In this document: piece after piece, positions 1 through 9,389 of the stretch
Layout: every line of letters starts with the position of its first letter
How positions within the stretch are numbered: the stretch's first letter is position 1
Assembly (NCBI GenBank): GCA_963780715.1
Contig: CAWADK010000016.1
Span: forward strand, 62,001 to 126,000
From: JALORV01 sp963780715
GTDB lineage: Bacteria; Pseudomonadota; Gammaproteobacteria; Burkholderiales; Burkholderiaceae_F
Direction: 5' to 3'
Length of the DNA: 64,000 bases
The notes under the pieces: generated by a model
Databases searched by the model: none
Seen by the model: the letters and a program-made list of their open reading frames with translations, nothing else
What the model was told of the DNA's origin: nothing
Translations under genes and position numbers: made by a program

Positions 1-1118
1 GTCGCGCGCTGCAGCCAGCCGAACAGGAACGGCAGGATCACGACCCCGACGAAGGTAAAGAACAGGCACCCACCGGTGGCTCGTCCCGTTTCGCCGGCCG
101 GGGCGAGTCGCGCCACTTCAGAGAGATAGACGCCGTTCCAGCCTATGGCCGTCGCTCCCAGCGCCGCCGCGACCGCAAGCACCGCCACCATTGGCCACGA
201 TGCCGTGATCAGTGCCGCGGCGGCGGAGCCCGCCGCCATCAGGAATCCGATCAGCGCAAGCACCGCACGCGGTGCGCCCGTCCGGTCCGAGACCGCGCCC
301 CAGGCAATGCGGGCCACGACGCCGGCGACGCTGGCGACGGTGAGCGCCGTGCCCGCCGCGACCAGGCCCAGTCCGATCTCGGTATGCAGATAGGCCACGA
401 TGAATCCGGCGACCGACATCTGCATGCCGGAATAGAAGAACGACACCAGCGCCATCGTGCGCAGTGCGGGTGACTGCGCGACGAGCGAGAGCCCGCCGAC
501 CAGTGCGCCGGCCGACAGTCGGGCGTGGCGGTCGCGATCGTCATCGAGTGGTTCGCGTAACGGTTGCGACACGACCGCCACCGCCACGCAGACCGCCGCC
601 ACGACGACCAGCGCCACCTGCCAGCCGAAGGCCACGGTCAGCGGCGGAACGATGAGTCCTGCCGTTGCCGTGCCGAGGGGTACTCCGGTCTGCTTGATCG
701 AGAACGTCAGTCCCATGCGCTCGCGCGGAGTGGTCTTGATCAGCACGTGGCTTGACGCTGGAGTGATCGGGCCGTAGCCCACACCGACGACCAGCGCCGA
801 AACGGCCACGGCCGGCAGCGCGAGCCAGCCCACGTCGGCCCCCAGCACCAGCATGGCGAGCAGGCCTGCGGCGCAGATGACCAGGCACGCCTGCGACAGG
901 CGCATCGCGCCGTAGCGCAGCACGACGCCGCCGCCGGCCAGTGCCGCCATCGATGCGCCGATGTAGAGCAATGCAATGTAGGTGCCGACCATCGAGGCCG
1001 GCACGCCGAGCTGCTGCGCGATGACCGGCGAGATCGATGGGATCGTCAGCGCCGCGCACGCCGTCGCGGCCTGGATCGCCGTCGTGGCGATCAGCGTACG
1101 GGTCGCCAGTGTCGTCAA
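1..1118 (-). CDS. MFS transporter (C-terminus beyond left edge)
   Basis: This is a major facilitator superfamily transporter of the inner membrane; the substrate is not evident. The minus-strand frame is open from position 1118 to the window edge, about 372 residues, and is made of many hydrophobic helices with the usual short basic loops (for example RYGAMRL after the second helix and SDRTGAPRA in the second half). The likely start is TTG at 1118, because a GGAG lies a few bases upstream and the frame has no ATG before the first transmembrane helix. The last helix pair is cut by the edge, so the stop is not seen. It stands alone, with about 160 bp of apparently empty DNA before the next gene. 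The family is certain; the transported compound is unknown. Confidence 0.85.
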   Translation of the reverse strand, partial: MTTLATRTLIATTAIQAATACAALTIPSISPVIAQQLGVPASMVGTYIALLYIGASMAALAGGGVVLRYGAMRLSQACLVICAAGLLAMLVLGADVGWLALPAVAVSALVVGVGYGPITPASSHVLIKTTPRERMGLTFSIKQTGVPLGTATAGLIVPPLTVAFGWQVALVVVAAVCVAVAVVSQPLREPLDDDRDRHARLSAGALVGGLSLVAQSPALRTMALVSFFYSGMQMSVAGFIVAYLHTEIGLGLVAAGTALTVASVAGVVARIAWGAVSDRTGAPRAVLALIGFLMAAGSAAAALITASWPMVAVLAVAAALGATAIGWNGVYLSEVARLAPAGETGRATGGCLFFTFVGVVILPFLFGWLQRA

Positions 1119-1276
1119 CGGGTCTCCACGCGGCGCGAAGTCATGGCTCGTGCGAACTGGCGGGAAGTGTGACGGTAGAGCCCACCCGCATGACACCAAG
1201 CCAGGGAACCGGCGACGTGTTCAAGCGATGCCGCAGACGGCACCGGTCGCCGCGGCGCCGCAGCGGCCGGCCGGCT

Positions 1277-1807
1277 TCAGCCCTTCTCGGCGAGCCCCTT
1301 CAGGTTGGTGAGCCCCGCCTCGAAATCCGGACCCACCATGCGATCCATCAACAGTCCAAAGTAGCGATTGACCGGGCTGCCACCCATGTCGCCTTCGTTC
1401 GTCCACGTGACGCGCGTGCCGGCGCCTTCCGGCACGAGCAGCAACTGACCGCGCGAGGTCATGCCGAACTCCGGAAACGAGAGCGTGTAGTCAAGGCGTT
1501 CGTTGGGCATCACGGCGGTGAATTCCATCTCGCCGTTACCTTCGGTCTTGCTCTGCCACGTCCATTTGGCCCCAGCGCCGCTTTCCGCGCCGGCATATGA
1601 CATCTGCATGGCGGGGTCACGCCGGTTCCAGACCGTCCATTGCTTCCATTGCCGCGGATCCACGATCAGCGGATAGATCTTGGACGCCGGCGCGGCAACC
1701 TGCACCGAACGCTGAACCTTGAATCCGGACGGCAGCAGCAGCCCGATCACCAGCAGCAGCGCAATAACCGCCACCACCGTGAATGCGATGCGCTTGAGCC
1801 ACTTCAT
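1277..1807 (-). CDS. SRPBCC (START-like) family membrane-anchored protein
   Basis: This 176-residue protein has one N-terminal membrane helix (about residues 7-27) followed by an SRPBCC/polyketide-cyclase-type lipid-binding fold. Family features seen are the early strand KVQRSVQVAAPASKIY, the segment DPRQWKQWTVWN and the C-terminal helix around NRYFGLLMDRMVGPDF. Proteins of this class bind hydrophobic ligands, and no catalytic role can be read from the sequence. The ATG at 1807 is preceded by GGGAGGCGAAC, a strong ribosome-binding site. The start lies 45 bp from the divergent lipoprotein at 1853, so the two promoters probably overlap. Confidence 0.85.
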   Translation of the reverse strand: MKWLKRIAFTVVAVIALLLVIGLLLPSGFKVQRSVQVAAPASKIYPLIVDPRQWKQWTVWNRRDPAMQMSYAGAESGAGAKWTWQSKTEGNGEMEFTAVMPNERLDYTLSFPEFGMTSRGQLLLVPEGAGTRVTWTNEGDMGGSPVNRYFGLLMDRMVGPDFEAGLTNLKGLAEKG

Positions 1808-1852
1808 GTTCGCCTCCCTGGCCTAAGATGGCGCAAAAGCGTAGACCCAAAC

Positions 1853-2359
1853 ATGCCCGTTGTCCCCCTTCTTCGTCGCGTTGCCCTTGGCTTGCTGCTG
1901 AGCGGTGTCCTCTCGGCCTGCAGCCTGCCGGGCTCGGTCAAGCCGGGCGACACTCAGGATGCCGTGCGGTCTGCCGCCGGCCGCCCGACGGCCACCATCG
2001 CGCTGCCCGGCGGAGGCGTCCGCTGGCAGTACTCCGGACAGCCGTACAACCAGTCGGTGTGGAACATCGACATGGACCCGCAGGGCCGCGTCGTCAGCGT
2101 CGAGCAGATGATGGACGATGCCGCGTTCGCGCGGATCCGCAGCGGCGCAGACACGCGCGCCGAGGTCCTGCGCGACTTCGGCCCGCCGGCAGAGACATTC
2201 TCGTTTCCCCTGAAGGACGAGACGGCGTTCATGTACCGCTACTTCATCCACGGCGGCTTCTACGCAGCGATGTTCGTGTACTTCGATCCGCGCGGCGTGG
2301 TGAAGCGCACTGAAACCGGAATGGACCCCTGGCGCATTCGCGACGGCGACCGCCGCTGA
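1853..2359 (+). CDS. BamE/SmpA-like outer-membrane lipoprotein
   Basis: This is a 168-residue exported lipoprotein. A basic N-terminus and hydrophobic stretch lead to a lipobox LSAC with the acylated Cys at residue 23. The mature part holds two short repeats of the SmpA/OmlA (BamE-like) type, VKPGDTQDAVRSAAGRP and SGADTRAEVLRDFGPP, each a turn, a helix and a G-x-P motif. Such folds usually sit on the inner face of the outer membrane and bind other envelope proteins. The frame is open well upstream, but the ATG at 1853 is the only start that gives a proper signal peptide. It is not the canonical bamE. Its partner is unknown. Confidence 0.75.
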   Translation: MPVVPLLRRVALGLLLSGVLSACSLPGSVKPGDTQDAVRSAAGRPTATIALPGGGVRWQYSGQPYNQSVWNIDMDPQGRVVSVEQMMDDAAFARIRSGADTRAEVLRDFGPPAETFSFPLKDETAFMYRYFIHGGFYAAMFVYFDPRGVVKRTETGMDPWRIRDGDRR

Positions 2360-2436
2360 GGGTTGCTCGGGTAAGACCGAATTCCGTGCGAGGGTCCGGC
2401 CGCCGAGAATCCGTGGCGCACACCTCGAAGCAGCCC

Positions 2437-2700
2437 ATGGAATCTCGCCTGCCCGGCAATCCGCTGTCCCTGCAGGACAAGCTCGACCAGATCTCGCACG
2501 ACCGCAAGGTGCTTACCGTGCTACGCGACCTCGTGCGTCACGGTTTGCATGACGGCGACGCCGTCCGGCATCGTGTCTCCGGAACGCAAGGCTGGGTGAT
2601 GGTGCTTCGGACCGAAAACGAACCCCATCCGGTCGTCGTGCTCGATGACGGCACACGCACGGAATTCCGTTTCGAGGACTGGAGCCGGGCACCGGCCTAG
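2437..2700 (+). CDS. Small hypothetical protein
   Basis: This is an 87-residue soluble protein of unknown function. The N-terminal half is helical and charged (LQDKLDQISHDRKVL). The second half is beta-rich, with a pattern like a small barrel (GWVMVLRTENEPHPVVVLDDGT), reminiscent of SH3-like or OB-like modules, though this is only an impression. The frame extends upstream to a GTG at 2386, but those extra 17 residues look non-coding, so the ATG at 2437 is preferred even though no clear ribosome-binding site precedes it. It follows the lipoprotein gene by 77 bp and precedes the HNH nuclease in the same direction. Confidence 0.55.
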   Translation: MESRLPGNPLSLQDKLDQISHDRKVLTVLRDLVRHGLHDGDAVRHRVSGTQGWVMVLRTENEPHPVVVLDDGTRTEFRFEDWSRAPA

Positions 2701-2778
2701 TGGCTGTTACAGGTCACCAGACCCGGGCGCTGGGACCCGTCCGGCGCCTCCGCTCGGCCTCTACGCAGGAAAACCCCT

Positions 2779-3387
2779 ATGCGTGGCACAATCCGCGCAG
2801 CCATGGCGTATGCGTCGGACTACATTCCGAAGATTCTGATCGTCGACTCCCAGGGCCAACCGGTTCGGTGGGCGTTGATGCAACGGGCAGCGCGTTACTA
2901 CGCGTCGGGCAAGGTTGTCACCGAACTTGGCGACAACCTGTTCGGAATGGCCGGCGGCCTGCAGGAAGCCACGGGCCTGCGTTCCGAATTCATCACCAGT
3001 TCGATCGTGATGATCCGCGGGCGCCATCGCATTCCCTTCGGCCATGCACACGTTGGCCTGACGAAGCACCGGCTGTTCGTCCGCGACCGCCACGTCTGCG
3101 CCTACTGCGGCGGGCACTTCGCCGAACTCGAGCTGACCGTCGAACACATCCTGCCCGTGTCGCGCGGCGGCCGCCACGAATGGACCAACGTCGTGACCGC
3201 CTGCCGCTCCTGCAATACGCGCAAGGGCAGCCGGCGTCCGGAAGAGGCCAACATGCCGCTGCTCTACGTGCCGTACGCGGTGTGTCGCAACGAAGGCTTC
3301 ATCCTCAGCAACCGGCGCATCCTCGCCGACCAGATGGCGTTCCTCCAGGCGTCGCTGCCGCGGCACTCGCGCTGGGCGCACGGCTGA
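2779..3387 (+). CDS. HNH endonuclease family protein
   Basis: This 202-residue protein carries a C-terminal HNH nuclease domain, a zinc-stabilised beta-beta-alpha metal fold that cuts DNA. The domain runs from about residue 105: a CxxC pair in VCAYCGGHF, the catalytic histidine segment EHILPVSRGG, the asparagine in WTNVV, and a second CxxC in CRSCNTRKG. The N-terminal 100 residues contain KILIVDSQGQPVRW, the pattern of the small DNA-nicking-type HNH proteins common in proteobacteria. The start at 2779 has AGGA nine bases upstream; a second ATG at 2803 is possible. No methylase or restriction partner is adjacent, so its biological role is not evident. Confidence 0.85.
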   Translation: MRGTIRAAMAYASDYIPKILIVDSQGQPVRWALMQRAARYYASGKVVTELGDNLFGMAGGLQEATGLRSEFITSSIVMIRGRHRIPFGHAHVGLTKHRLFVRDRHVCAYCGGHFAELELTVEHILPVSRGGRHEWTNVVTACRSCNTRKGSRRPEEANMPLLYVPYAVCRNEGFILSNRRILADQMAFLQASLPRHSRWAHG

Positions 3388-3560
3388 TCGGCGCACCACG
3401 CGGATCCGTCGGCCGCACGACTGTCGAATAGTCGGCGGCGCGAAGGCGGCGCAGTCCGTCGTCCTGTTGGCTGGTTGCCCATAACGTTCGAGTCATCCGA
3501 TTCCAACCGAATCGGCGCGTGTTCCAGACGGACGCGCGAACCCACTGCGGAGGCTCGAAG

Positions 3561-3867
3561 ATGCAACACTCATCCAGTTCCAATTCCGGGCGCGGCAAGA
3601 AGATCTTCTCGCGCAGACGGGCCCGTCGCCGCGGCCCTGTTCGGTGCCGCCGCGACGTTCCTCGTCCTGCTCGGCGTTGCGGGAGTCGCCGACGCTCCCC
3701 GCGAGTTGTCCGACGCGGTGCAAGCGTCTCCCTCGACCGAGACCATCGAGGTCGCGCCCGCTGCAATCCCGGAGGCGGCAGCGAACACCTATGCGCTGTC
3801 ACACGCCGCCGGCCAGTACGAAGATACAGGCCCGCAGATCAGCTACGAAGTCGAAGTGTCCGTCTGA
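3561..3867 (+). pseudogene. Small single-pass membrane protein, frameshifted
   Basis: A well-placed start (GGAGG, then ATG at 3561) opens a frame that begins MQHSSSSNSGRGKKIFS and then turns into an arginine-rich string. From about 3620 the neighbouring frame reads as sensible protein: a membrane helix (AAALFGAAATFLVLLGVAG) followed by an acidic tail ending in YEVEVSV at 3867. Removing one base near 3618 joins the two into a protein of about 101 residues with a short cytoplasmic N-terminus, one helix and a periplasmic tail. The function is unknown. Its architecture resembles the intact small protein at 37019. The break may be an assembly error. Confidence 0.5.
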
Positions 3868-3998
3868 CGGAATAGGCGAAATAGGCGAGAGCGTGACGAC
3901 ACGGACGCTGGCCGCGGGGTTTGCGGCGCTGGCCAGCGGCTTCCCAGGCGCGGCGTGCGGTCACGCTTTCCCTGCCGAGCACGGCTGAGCGATTCCAA

Positions 3999-4749
3999 CT
4001 AGCGCAGGCGTTCGAGGAGCCGTCGTGCCGGCGCGAGCGACTCCGTGCGCACGTGCTGGCCGTGCGCAAACGCGACCTGGACCGACGCAGCGCGCAGCAG
4101 GCACTCGACTCCGCACGTGTCGTCCTGGACAGCCCACACCAGCGCTCCCGACACCCCGTCGAGTTCCGGCGTGTGGATCGACAGGCCATCGACACGCTCG
4201 GCCGTCCGCGCGTACGACAGGCGCTCGTCATCCAGCGCCCCTGTGAAGACGACGACCGGCTTCATGTAGACCGCGCCGTCGACGCGCCGGGATTGCGAGG
4301 CGGGATAGCCCGCCAGCACATAGAGTGAAGCCCGGTGGTCGACCTCCGGATTCCGCATGCAGGTGCGTGGCCGGCACCGCCTTCCAGTTGGCGCACAGCC
4401 GGCGCACGAAGGCAGGATCCTCCAGCATCACCAGCGCAATGTCGCGCTCGGGATGCACGAACACGCGGCACCGCGTCGAGCGCAGAAACGCCCAGGTGCC
4501 ATCGTTCGGCAGCGGGACCGCGAGGTCGCCGACGGTTGCGCAGTCGAACGCGTGCGCTGCGGTCAACAGCGCGTGCGTCTCGCCATCGGCCACGAGCGAC
4601 GCCGTGGCGAGCGGCTCGAAGCGACCGTCGATGATCCGCACCACCGGAAACACGCGCGGCAGCAGCGCCTCCCGCACGGCGTGCGCGCGCTCCGGCGAGA
4701 TCCGCCCATGGATGCGGATCGGAATCGTCTCAACCGCTTTCCAGGCCAT
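3999..4749 (-). pseudogene. Trypsin-like serine protease, frameshifted
   Basis: Two overlapping minus-strand frames together give one trypsin-like protease of about 250 residues. The upstream frame (from ATG 4749) has the catalytic histidine in LLTAAHAFD and the aspartate in PERDIALVML. The downstream frame (to 3999) has the substrate-site region VLAGYP and the serine in LDGVSGALVW, where the usual GxSGG is GVSGA. The switch falls near 4350, at GAATCCGGAGG on the coding strand; dropping one G reads HAESEVDHRASLY and restores the fold. There is no clear signal peptide, which is unusual for this family. It is either a pseudogene or an intact gene with a sequencing insertion. The downstream neighbour is the radical SAM gene on the same strand. 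Confidence 0.7.
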
Positions 4750-4840
4750 GCGCCCCAACGAGGTTCGAGCGATGCGCAGATCCTAGCGTGCGGCAACGAG
4801 CCCGAATACCCCGAATAGCCTGCGAACTGCAGTGCACCGA

Positions 4841-6364
4841 TCAGGCGCGCAGATGTCGCCGCTGCCGATCGAGCGTCGCGCCGCGCGCCGGCTGTGCGCC
4901 CCGCCGAGCGCGCGTCGAGGCAAGAAACGGCAACCGGCCACGGGCGCCACTGTCGGTGTAGTCAAGGGCCAGCAACCCCGTCGCATCATCGGCCGCCATG
5001 CCGCCACGGACCAGCCAGGCGTGCAACTGCGCATACAGTTCCTCGTTCGGCAGCGCGTGCGTGCGCTGCGTCGTCGCATACAGCCAGTCGGCGAGCGCCA
5101 TGAAGCGATCAAAGGGCGCATCGCCGAGCAGCAGCGGCAAGGTGCGCGGGAAGCGTCCCGAATTGGCGATCAGGTCCCAGTAACGCGCAAAGCGCCGGAC
5201 TCGCTGCATCGTCGGCGCGTCGATCAGGCCGGTCGAGATCACCTCATAGGGCGCCTCTGCGTTGAAGTGCATCGCGTGCCGCTCGGCGTGCCGGGCGATC
5301 GGTGCGCCGCGCAGCCGTTTCAGCACGCCCAGTTGAATCTCGTGAGGACGCAGCGCGACCAGTCGATCGAATCCGGCCGCCAGCGACGCGAGATCCTCTC
5401 CCGGCAGTCCGGCGATGAGGTCGACATGCAGATGAGCGTGCGTCTCGGCCCGCAGCCAGCGCAGGTTGGCCTCGGCCGCTTCGTTCTTCTGGCGCCGCGA
5501 GATCAGCGCCTGCACCTCGACATTGAAGGTCTGGATGCCGATCTCGAGCTGCAGCGTGCCGGCCGGAAATCGCGCCAGCCGTCCACGCAACGCCGCTGGC
5601 AGGTGATCCGGTATCAGTTCGAAGTGCAGGAACGGTGGATCGTCCGGTGAACGTTCAATCCGTTGCAGGAAGAAGTCCAGGATCGCGGCCGAGGCCTCGA
5701 TGCGCAGATTGAAGGTCCGGTCGACGAACTTGTAGCGCCGTGCACCGCGCTGCCAGAGCGTCTCGAGTTCCTGCAGGAAACGATCGAGCGGGAAAGGCCA
5801 CGCGGTCCGGTCCAGCGCGGACAGGCAGAACTCGCACTTGAAGGGGCATCCGCGCGACGCCTCGACATAGACGTGTCGATGCCGGAGGTCTTCGGCGGAG
5901 TACTCGGCGTAGGGCAGCGCGATCTCGGCCAGCGGGGGCTGTTCGCCGGCATGGATGCGCGTGAGCACGCGCGGCCCGTGCAGCAGCTGTCGCACCAGTC
6001 GCGCGAAGGTCACATCGCCCCAACCGGTGACGACATGGTCGGCCAGCCGGCAGATCGCCTGGTGCTCGACTTCGTGGCTGACCTCCGGCCCGCCGACCAC
6101 GACGACCAGCTGCGGTGCGGCGGCCTTCAGCAGCTCGATGACCCGGGTCGTCTGCTGCACGTTCCAGATGTACACGCCGAAGCCGATGACCCGCGGCTGC
6201 AGCGCGAGCAGGCTCTGCGCGATCTGCGCGGCCGGCGTGCGGACCACGAACTCGCGGATCACCGTCTCCCCACGCAGATCGCCCAGGTTGGCCGCCAGGT
6301 AGCGCAGCCCGAGCGACGCGTGGGCGTAGCGGGCATTCAGCGTGGCGAGCACGATGCTTGGCAT
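4841..6364 (-). CDS. B12-binding-domain radical SAM protein (DUF4080 type)
   Basis: This is a radical S-adenosylmethionine enzyme of about 507 residues. The N-terminal third is a cobalamin-binding-like domain (SIVLATLNARYAHASLGLRYL, then VIGFGVYIWN and VVVVGGPEVS). It is followed by the [4Fe-4S] motif in SRGCPFKCEFCLSALDR, the family's CxxxCxxC, and the downstream barrel elements (LQLEIGIQTFN, HVDLIAGLPGE). The C-terminal 150 residues match the DUF4080 extension. The substrate is unknown; relatives with this arrangement are mostly uncharacterised. Homologues usually begin at MPSIV, so the ATG at 6364 is preferred over the one at 6379. It is divergent from the ribonuclease operon, with under 80 bp between the starts. 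Confidence 0.85.
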   Translation of the reverse strand: MPSIVLATLNARYAHASLGLRYLAANLGDLRGETVIREFVVRTPAAQIAQSLLALQPRVIGFGVYIWNVQQTTRVIELLKAAAPQLVVVVGGPEVSHEVEHQAICRLADHVVTGWGDVTFARLVRQLLHGPRVLTRIHAGEQPPLAEIALPYAEYSAEDLRHRHVYVEASRGCPFKCEFCLSALDRTAWPFPLDRFLQELETLWQRGARRYKFVDRTFNLRIEASAAILDFFLQRIERSPDDPPFLHFELIPDHLPAALRGRLARFPAGTLQLEIGIQTFNVEVQALISRRQKNEAAEANLRWLRAETHAHLHVDLIAGLPGEDLASLAAGFDRLVALRPHEIQLGVLKRLRGAPIARHAERHAMHFNAEAPYEVISTGLIDAPTMQRVRRFARYWDLIANSGRFPRTLPLLLGDAPFDRFMALADWLYATTQRTHALPNEELYAQLHAWLVRGGMAADDATGLLALDYTDSGARGRLPFLASTRARRGAQPARGATLDRQRRHLRA

Positions 6365-6442
6365 AGCGCAAACGAGCATACCGGTGCATCGCCGCTGCCG
6401 TGGCTAGACTGGAATCGTGGGAAAGAGCCAAAGGGGGGAACT

Positions 6443-7837
6443 GTGCATCTGACGTTCCATGGCGCTGCCGGCGAAGTCACCGGATCGAGTCTGGTCGTCG
6501 AGGCCGGCGACGCCCGCTTCCTGGTCGACTACGGCATGTTCCAGGGCGGGCGCGAAGCACCGCGCAAGAACCGCGAGGCCTACCAGCGCGACCTCGGGCG
6601 GCTCGACTTCGTGCTGCTCACCCACGCGCACATCGATCACTGCGGCCTGCTGCCTCGCTTCGCTGCGACCGATCGGCGTGGTCCGCAGATCTATTGCACC
6701 AAGCCGACCGCCGACCTGGTTCCCGTCATGCTCAAGGACAGCGCGCACATCCAGTCGCGCGGCAACCGCCAGCGCGCGCGCCGGCGCGGCCCGCATGCAA
6801 CGGAAGAGTCGCCGCTGTATGCGGCCGAAGACGTCGACCGTCTGGCGCTGCGACTGAACGCCGTGCCGTACGACGTCGAGTTCCGGCCGCACCCGGCCGT
6901 CTCGGTGCGCCTGCGCAGCGCCGGCCACATCGTCGGGGCGGCGTTCGCCGAGATCCGCCTGCGCGATGGCCCGCGCGAGCGCGTGCTCGTGGTGTCGGGC
7001 GACCTCGGCGAGGCCTCGCCGCTGGTCGTGCGCGATCGCGATCCGCTGCGCGAGGCCGACGTACTCGTGCTCGAGTCCACCTACGGCGATCGCAATCACC
7101 GATCGATGGAGGACACCGAGGCCGAACTGATCGAGGTCATGCACGACGTGTTGCACGTGCGGCACGGCAACGTGATCACGCCGGCCTTTGCGCTGGGGCG
7201 CACGCAGGAGTTCCTCGTGCTGCTGTACCGGCTGGCCAAGGCGGGACGCGTGCGCGTGCCATTGGTGTTCGTCGACTCCCCGCTGGCGAAGCAGGCCAGC
7301 GACGTGACGTTCCGTCACCTCGAGTCACTCGACGAACTGGCCCATGAATTCCACCTCGCCGAGCGCGCCCGCAAGCTGCCGTTCGCCCTGCGCTACACGG
7401 AGGACGTCGACGACTCGATGTTCCTCAACTCGATCCGCAACGGCGCGGTGATCCTCGCCGCGAGCGGCATGTGCGAGGCGGGACGGATCCGCCATCATCT
7501 GCGGCACAACCTGCCACGGCGCGAGTGCGGCGTGCTTTTCACCGGGTTCCAGGCGGCCGGCACGCTCGGTCGGCGCCTCGTCGATGGCGCACGCGCGGTG
7601 AACATGTTCAACGAGTCGGTGCCGGTGCGCGCCTCGATCCACACGCTTGGCGGCCTTTCGGCGCATGCCGGCCAGGACGCGTTGATGGGGTGGCTGGCCG
7701 GGGCGCAGCGCAAGCCGAAGATGACCTTCCTGGTGCACGGCGAACCTGAAGCCTCGCACACGCTCTCGGCGCGGATCGCGCGCGAAATGAAGTGGCCGAC
7801 GACCGTGGCTGCGCCCGACACCCGCTATGAAGCCTGA
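6443..7837 (+). CDS. MBL-fold beta-CASP RNA exonuclease/endonuclease family protein
   Basis: This is a metallo-beta-lactamase ribonuclease of the beta-CASP (CPSF/YsH-like) family, 464 residues. Motifs in order are the zinc site THAHIDHCGLL, SGDLGEASP, ESTYGDRNH opening the beta-CASP insert, TPAFALGRTQEFL, GMCEAGRIRHH, and the C-terminal zinc histidines in LGGLSAHAGQ and FLVHGEPE. All metal ligands appear to be present, so it should be active as a zinc-dependent RNase. The start is GTG 6443 with AAGGGGGG six bases upstream. The stop lies 11 bases inside the next gene. Operon position with a nucleoside-phosphate phosphorylase suggests it supplies nucleotides from RNA, but this is inference. Confidence 0.9.
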   Translation: MHLTFHGAAGEVTGSSLVVEAGDARFLVDYGMFQGGREAPRKNREAYQRDLGRLDFVLLTHAHIDHCGLLPRFAATDRRGPQIYCTKPTADLVPVMLKDSAHIQSRGNRQRARRRGPHATEESPLYAAEDVDRLALRLNAVPYDVEFRPHPAVSVRLRSAGHIVGAAFAEIRLRDGPRERVLVVSGDLGEASPLVVRDRDPLREADVLVLESTYGDRNHRSMEDTEAELIEVMHDVLHVRHGNVITPAFALGRTQEFLVLLYRLAKAGRVRVPLVFVDSPLAKQASDVTFRHLESLDELAHEFHLAERARKLPFALRYTEDVDDSMFLNSIRNGAVILAASGMCEAGRIRHHLRHNLPRRECGVLFTGFQAAGTLGRRLVDGARAVNMFNESVPVRASIHTLGGLSAHAGQDALMGWLAGAQRKPKMTFLVHGEPEASHTLSARIAREMKWPTTVAAPDTRYEA

Positions 7838-9389
7838 ACCTCCGGCCACTGGCGAGACGACGCTCCGCGTGCGGCGCGTCGGCATCGACACCTACCGCGA
7901 GAACGTCGCGTACCTGCATCGCAGGTGCCCGCTTTACCTGACCGAGGGCTTCCAGGCGCTGTCCAGGATCGAAGTGCAGGCGAACGGACGATCGATCCTC
8001 GCATCAGTCAACATCGTCGACGATGCAGCGATCGTCGGCGAAACCGAAGTGGGCCTGTCCGAAGACGCCTACCGCGCGCTCGGTGCCGAAAGTGGTGCAC
8101 CGGTACGCGTGGAGCACGCCACGCCGCCCGCGTCGATGATCGCCCTGCGGCGCAAGATCGGCGGCGAGCGGCTCGAGCGCGACGACTATCACGCGATCAT
8201 GCGCGACGTCGCGCAGCAGCGCTACAGCAAGCTCGAACTGGCGGCGTTCGTGGTCTCGACCGGGCATTTCGACCTCGACCGCGAGGAAGTCGTCTTTCTG
8301 ACCGAGGCGATGGTCGCCGCCGGCCGCAGGCTCGACTGGCGCGAGCGCCCGGTCGTCGACAAGCACTCGATCGGCGGCATACCGGGCAACCGCACGTCGA
8401 TGCTGATCGTGCCAATAGTCGCCGCGCACGGCATGCTGATCCCGAAGACCTCGTCACGCGCCATCACGTCGCCCGCCGGCACGGCTGACACGATGGAGTG
8501 CCTGGCCAACGTCGAACTCACGTTCGAGCGCATGCAGGACATCGTGCATGAACTGCGCGGCTGCCTCGCGTGGGGCGGCACCGCCGATCTCTCGCCGGCC
8601 GATGACGCGCTGATCGCGGTCGAGCGCCCACTCTCGCTGGATTCCCCCGGCCAGATGGTGGCCTCGATCCTGTCGAAGAAGATTGCGGCGGGCTCTACGC
8701 ATCTGGTGCTCGACATTCCGCTGGGGCCGAGCGCCAAGGTGCGTTCGATGCCCGAGGCACAGCGCCTGCGCAAGCTCTTCGAGTACGTGGCCGAACGGCT
8801 GCATTTGGCGCTCGATGTCGTCATCACGGACGGACGCCAGCCGATCGGCAACGGAATCGGTCCGGCGCTCGAGTCACGCGATGTGATGCGCGTCCTGAAC
8901 GGCGACCCGCGGGCGCCGTCGGACCTGCGACAGAAGGCACTGCGGCTGGCCGGGCGCGTCATCGAGTTCGACCCGGACGTGCGTGGCGGCGAGGGCTTCC
9001 CGATCGCGCGCGACATCCTCGATTCCGGCCGTGCGCTGGCGAAGATGAATGCCATCATCGACGCACAGGGGCGCCATGGTTTCGACCCCGACCGCCCCGG
9101 ACTCGCGCCGCAGTCGTTCGAAGTGGAAGCGCCCCGCGAGGGAATCGTCAATGCGATCGACAACGAGCGCCTGGTCCGACTGGCGCGGCTGACCGGAGCG
9201 CCCAAGGTGCGCGGAGCCGGCGTCGATCTGTTCAAGAAGCTGGGTGACTCCGTGCGTCGCGGCGAACCGCTGTACCGCGTGCATGCCGGTTTTGCCTCGG
9301 ATCTGCGCTTTGCGCTGTCCTGGGCGGCGCAGGGCAACGGCTACACGATCGGGGAACACGCCGCGGAGCAGACTGTCGCGGAGTTCTGA
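7827..9389 (+). CDS. AMP/thymidine phosphorylase family protein
   Basis: This 520-residue member of the pyrimidine/AMP phosphorylase family resembles archaeal AMP phosphorylase (with its extra N-terminal domain of about 80 residues) more than the shorter thymidine phosphorylase DeoA. The phosphate- and base-binding motifs are intact: KHSIGGIPGNRTS, SSRAITSPAGTADTME, the helical segment KKIAAGSTHLVLDIPLG and the C-terminal GAGVDLFKKLGD. AMP phosphorylases turn a nucleoside 5'-monophosphate plus phosphate into base and ribose-1,5-bisphosphate. Whether this bacterial enzyme uses NMPs or thymidine cannot be decided from sequence. It overlaps the ribonuclease by 11 bases and abuts the PRPP synthetase, which indicates translational coupling. 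Confidence 0.88.
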   Translation: MKPEPPATGETTLRVRRVGIDTYRENVAYLHRRCPLYLTEGFQALSRIEVQANGRSILASVNIVDDAAIVGETEVGLSEDAYRALGAESGAPVRVEHATPPASMIALRRKIGGERLERDDYHAIMRDVAQQRYSKLELAAFVVSTGHFDLDREEVVFLTEAMVAAGRRLDWRERPVVDKHSIGGIPGNRTSMLIVPIVAAHGMLIPKTSSRAITSPAGTADTMECLANVELTFERMQDIVHELRGCLAWGGTADLSPADDALIAVERPLSLDSPGQMVASILSKKIAAGSTHLVLDIPLGPSAKVRSMPEAQRLRKLFEYVAERLHLALDVVITDGRQPIGNGIGPALESRDVMRVLNGDPRAPSDLRQKALRLAGRVIEFDPDVRGGEGFPIARDILDSGRALAKMNAIIDAQGRHGFDPDRPGLAPQSFEVEAPREGIVNAIDNERLVRLARLTGAPKVRGAGVDLFKKLGDSVRRGEPLYRVHAGFASDLRFALSWAAQGNGYTIGEHAAEQTVAEF

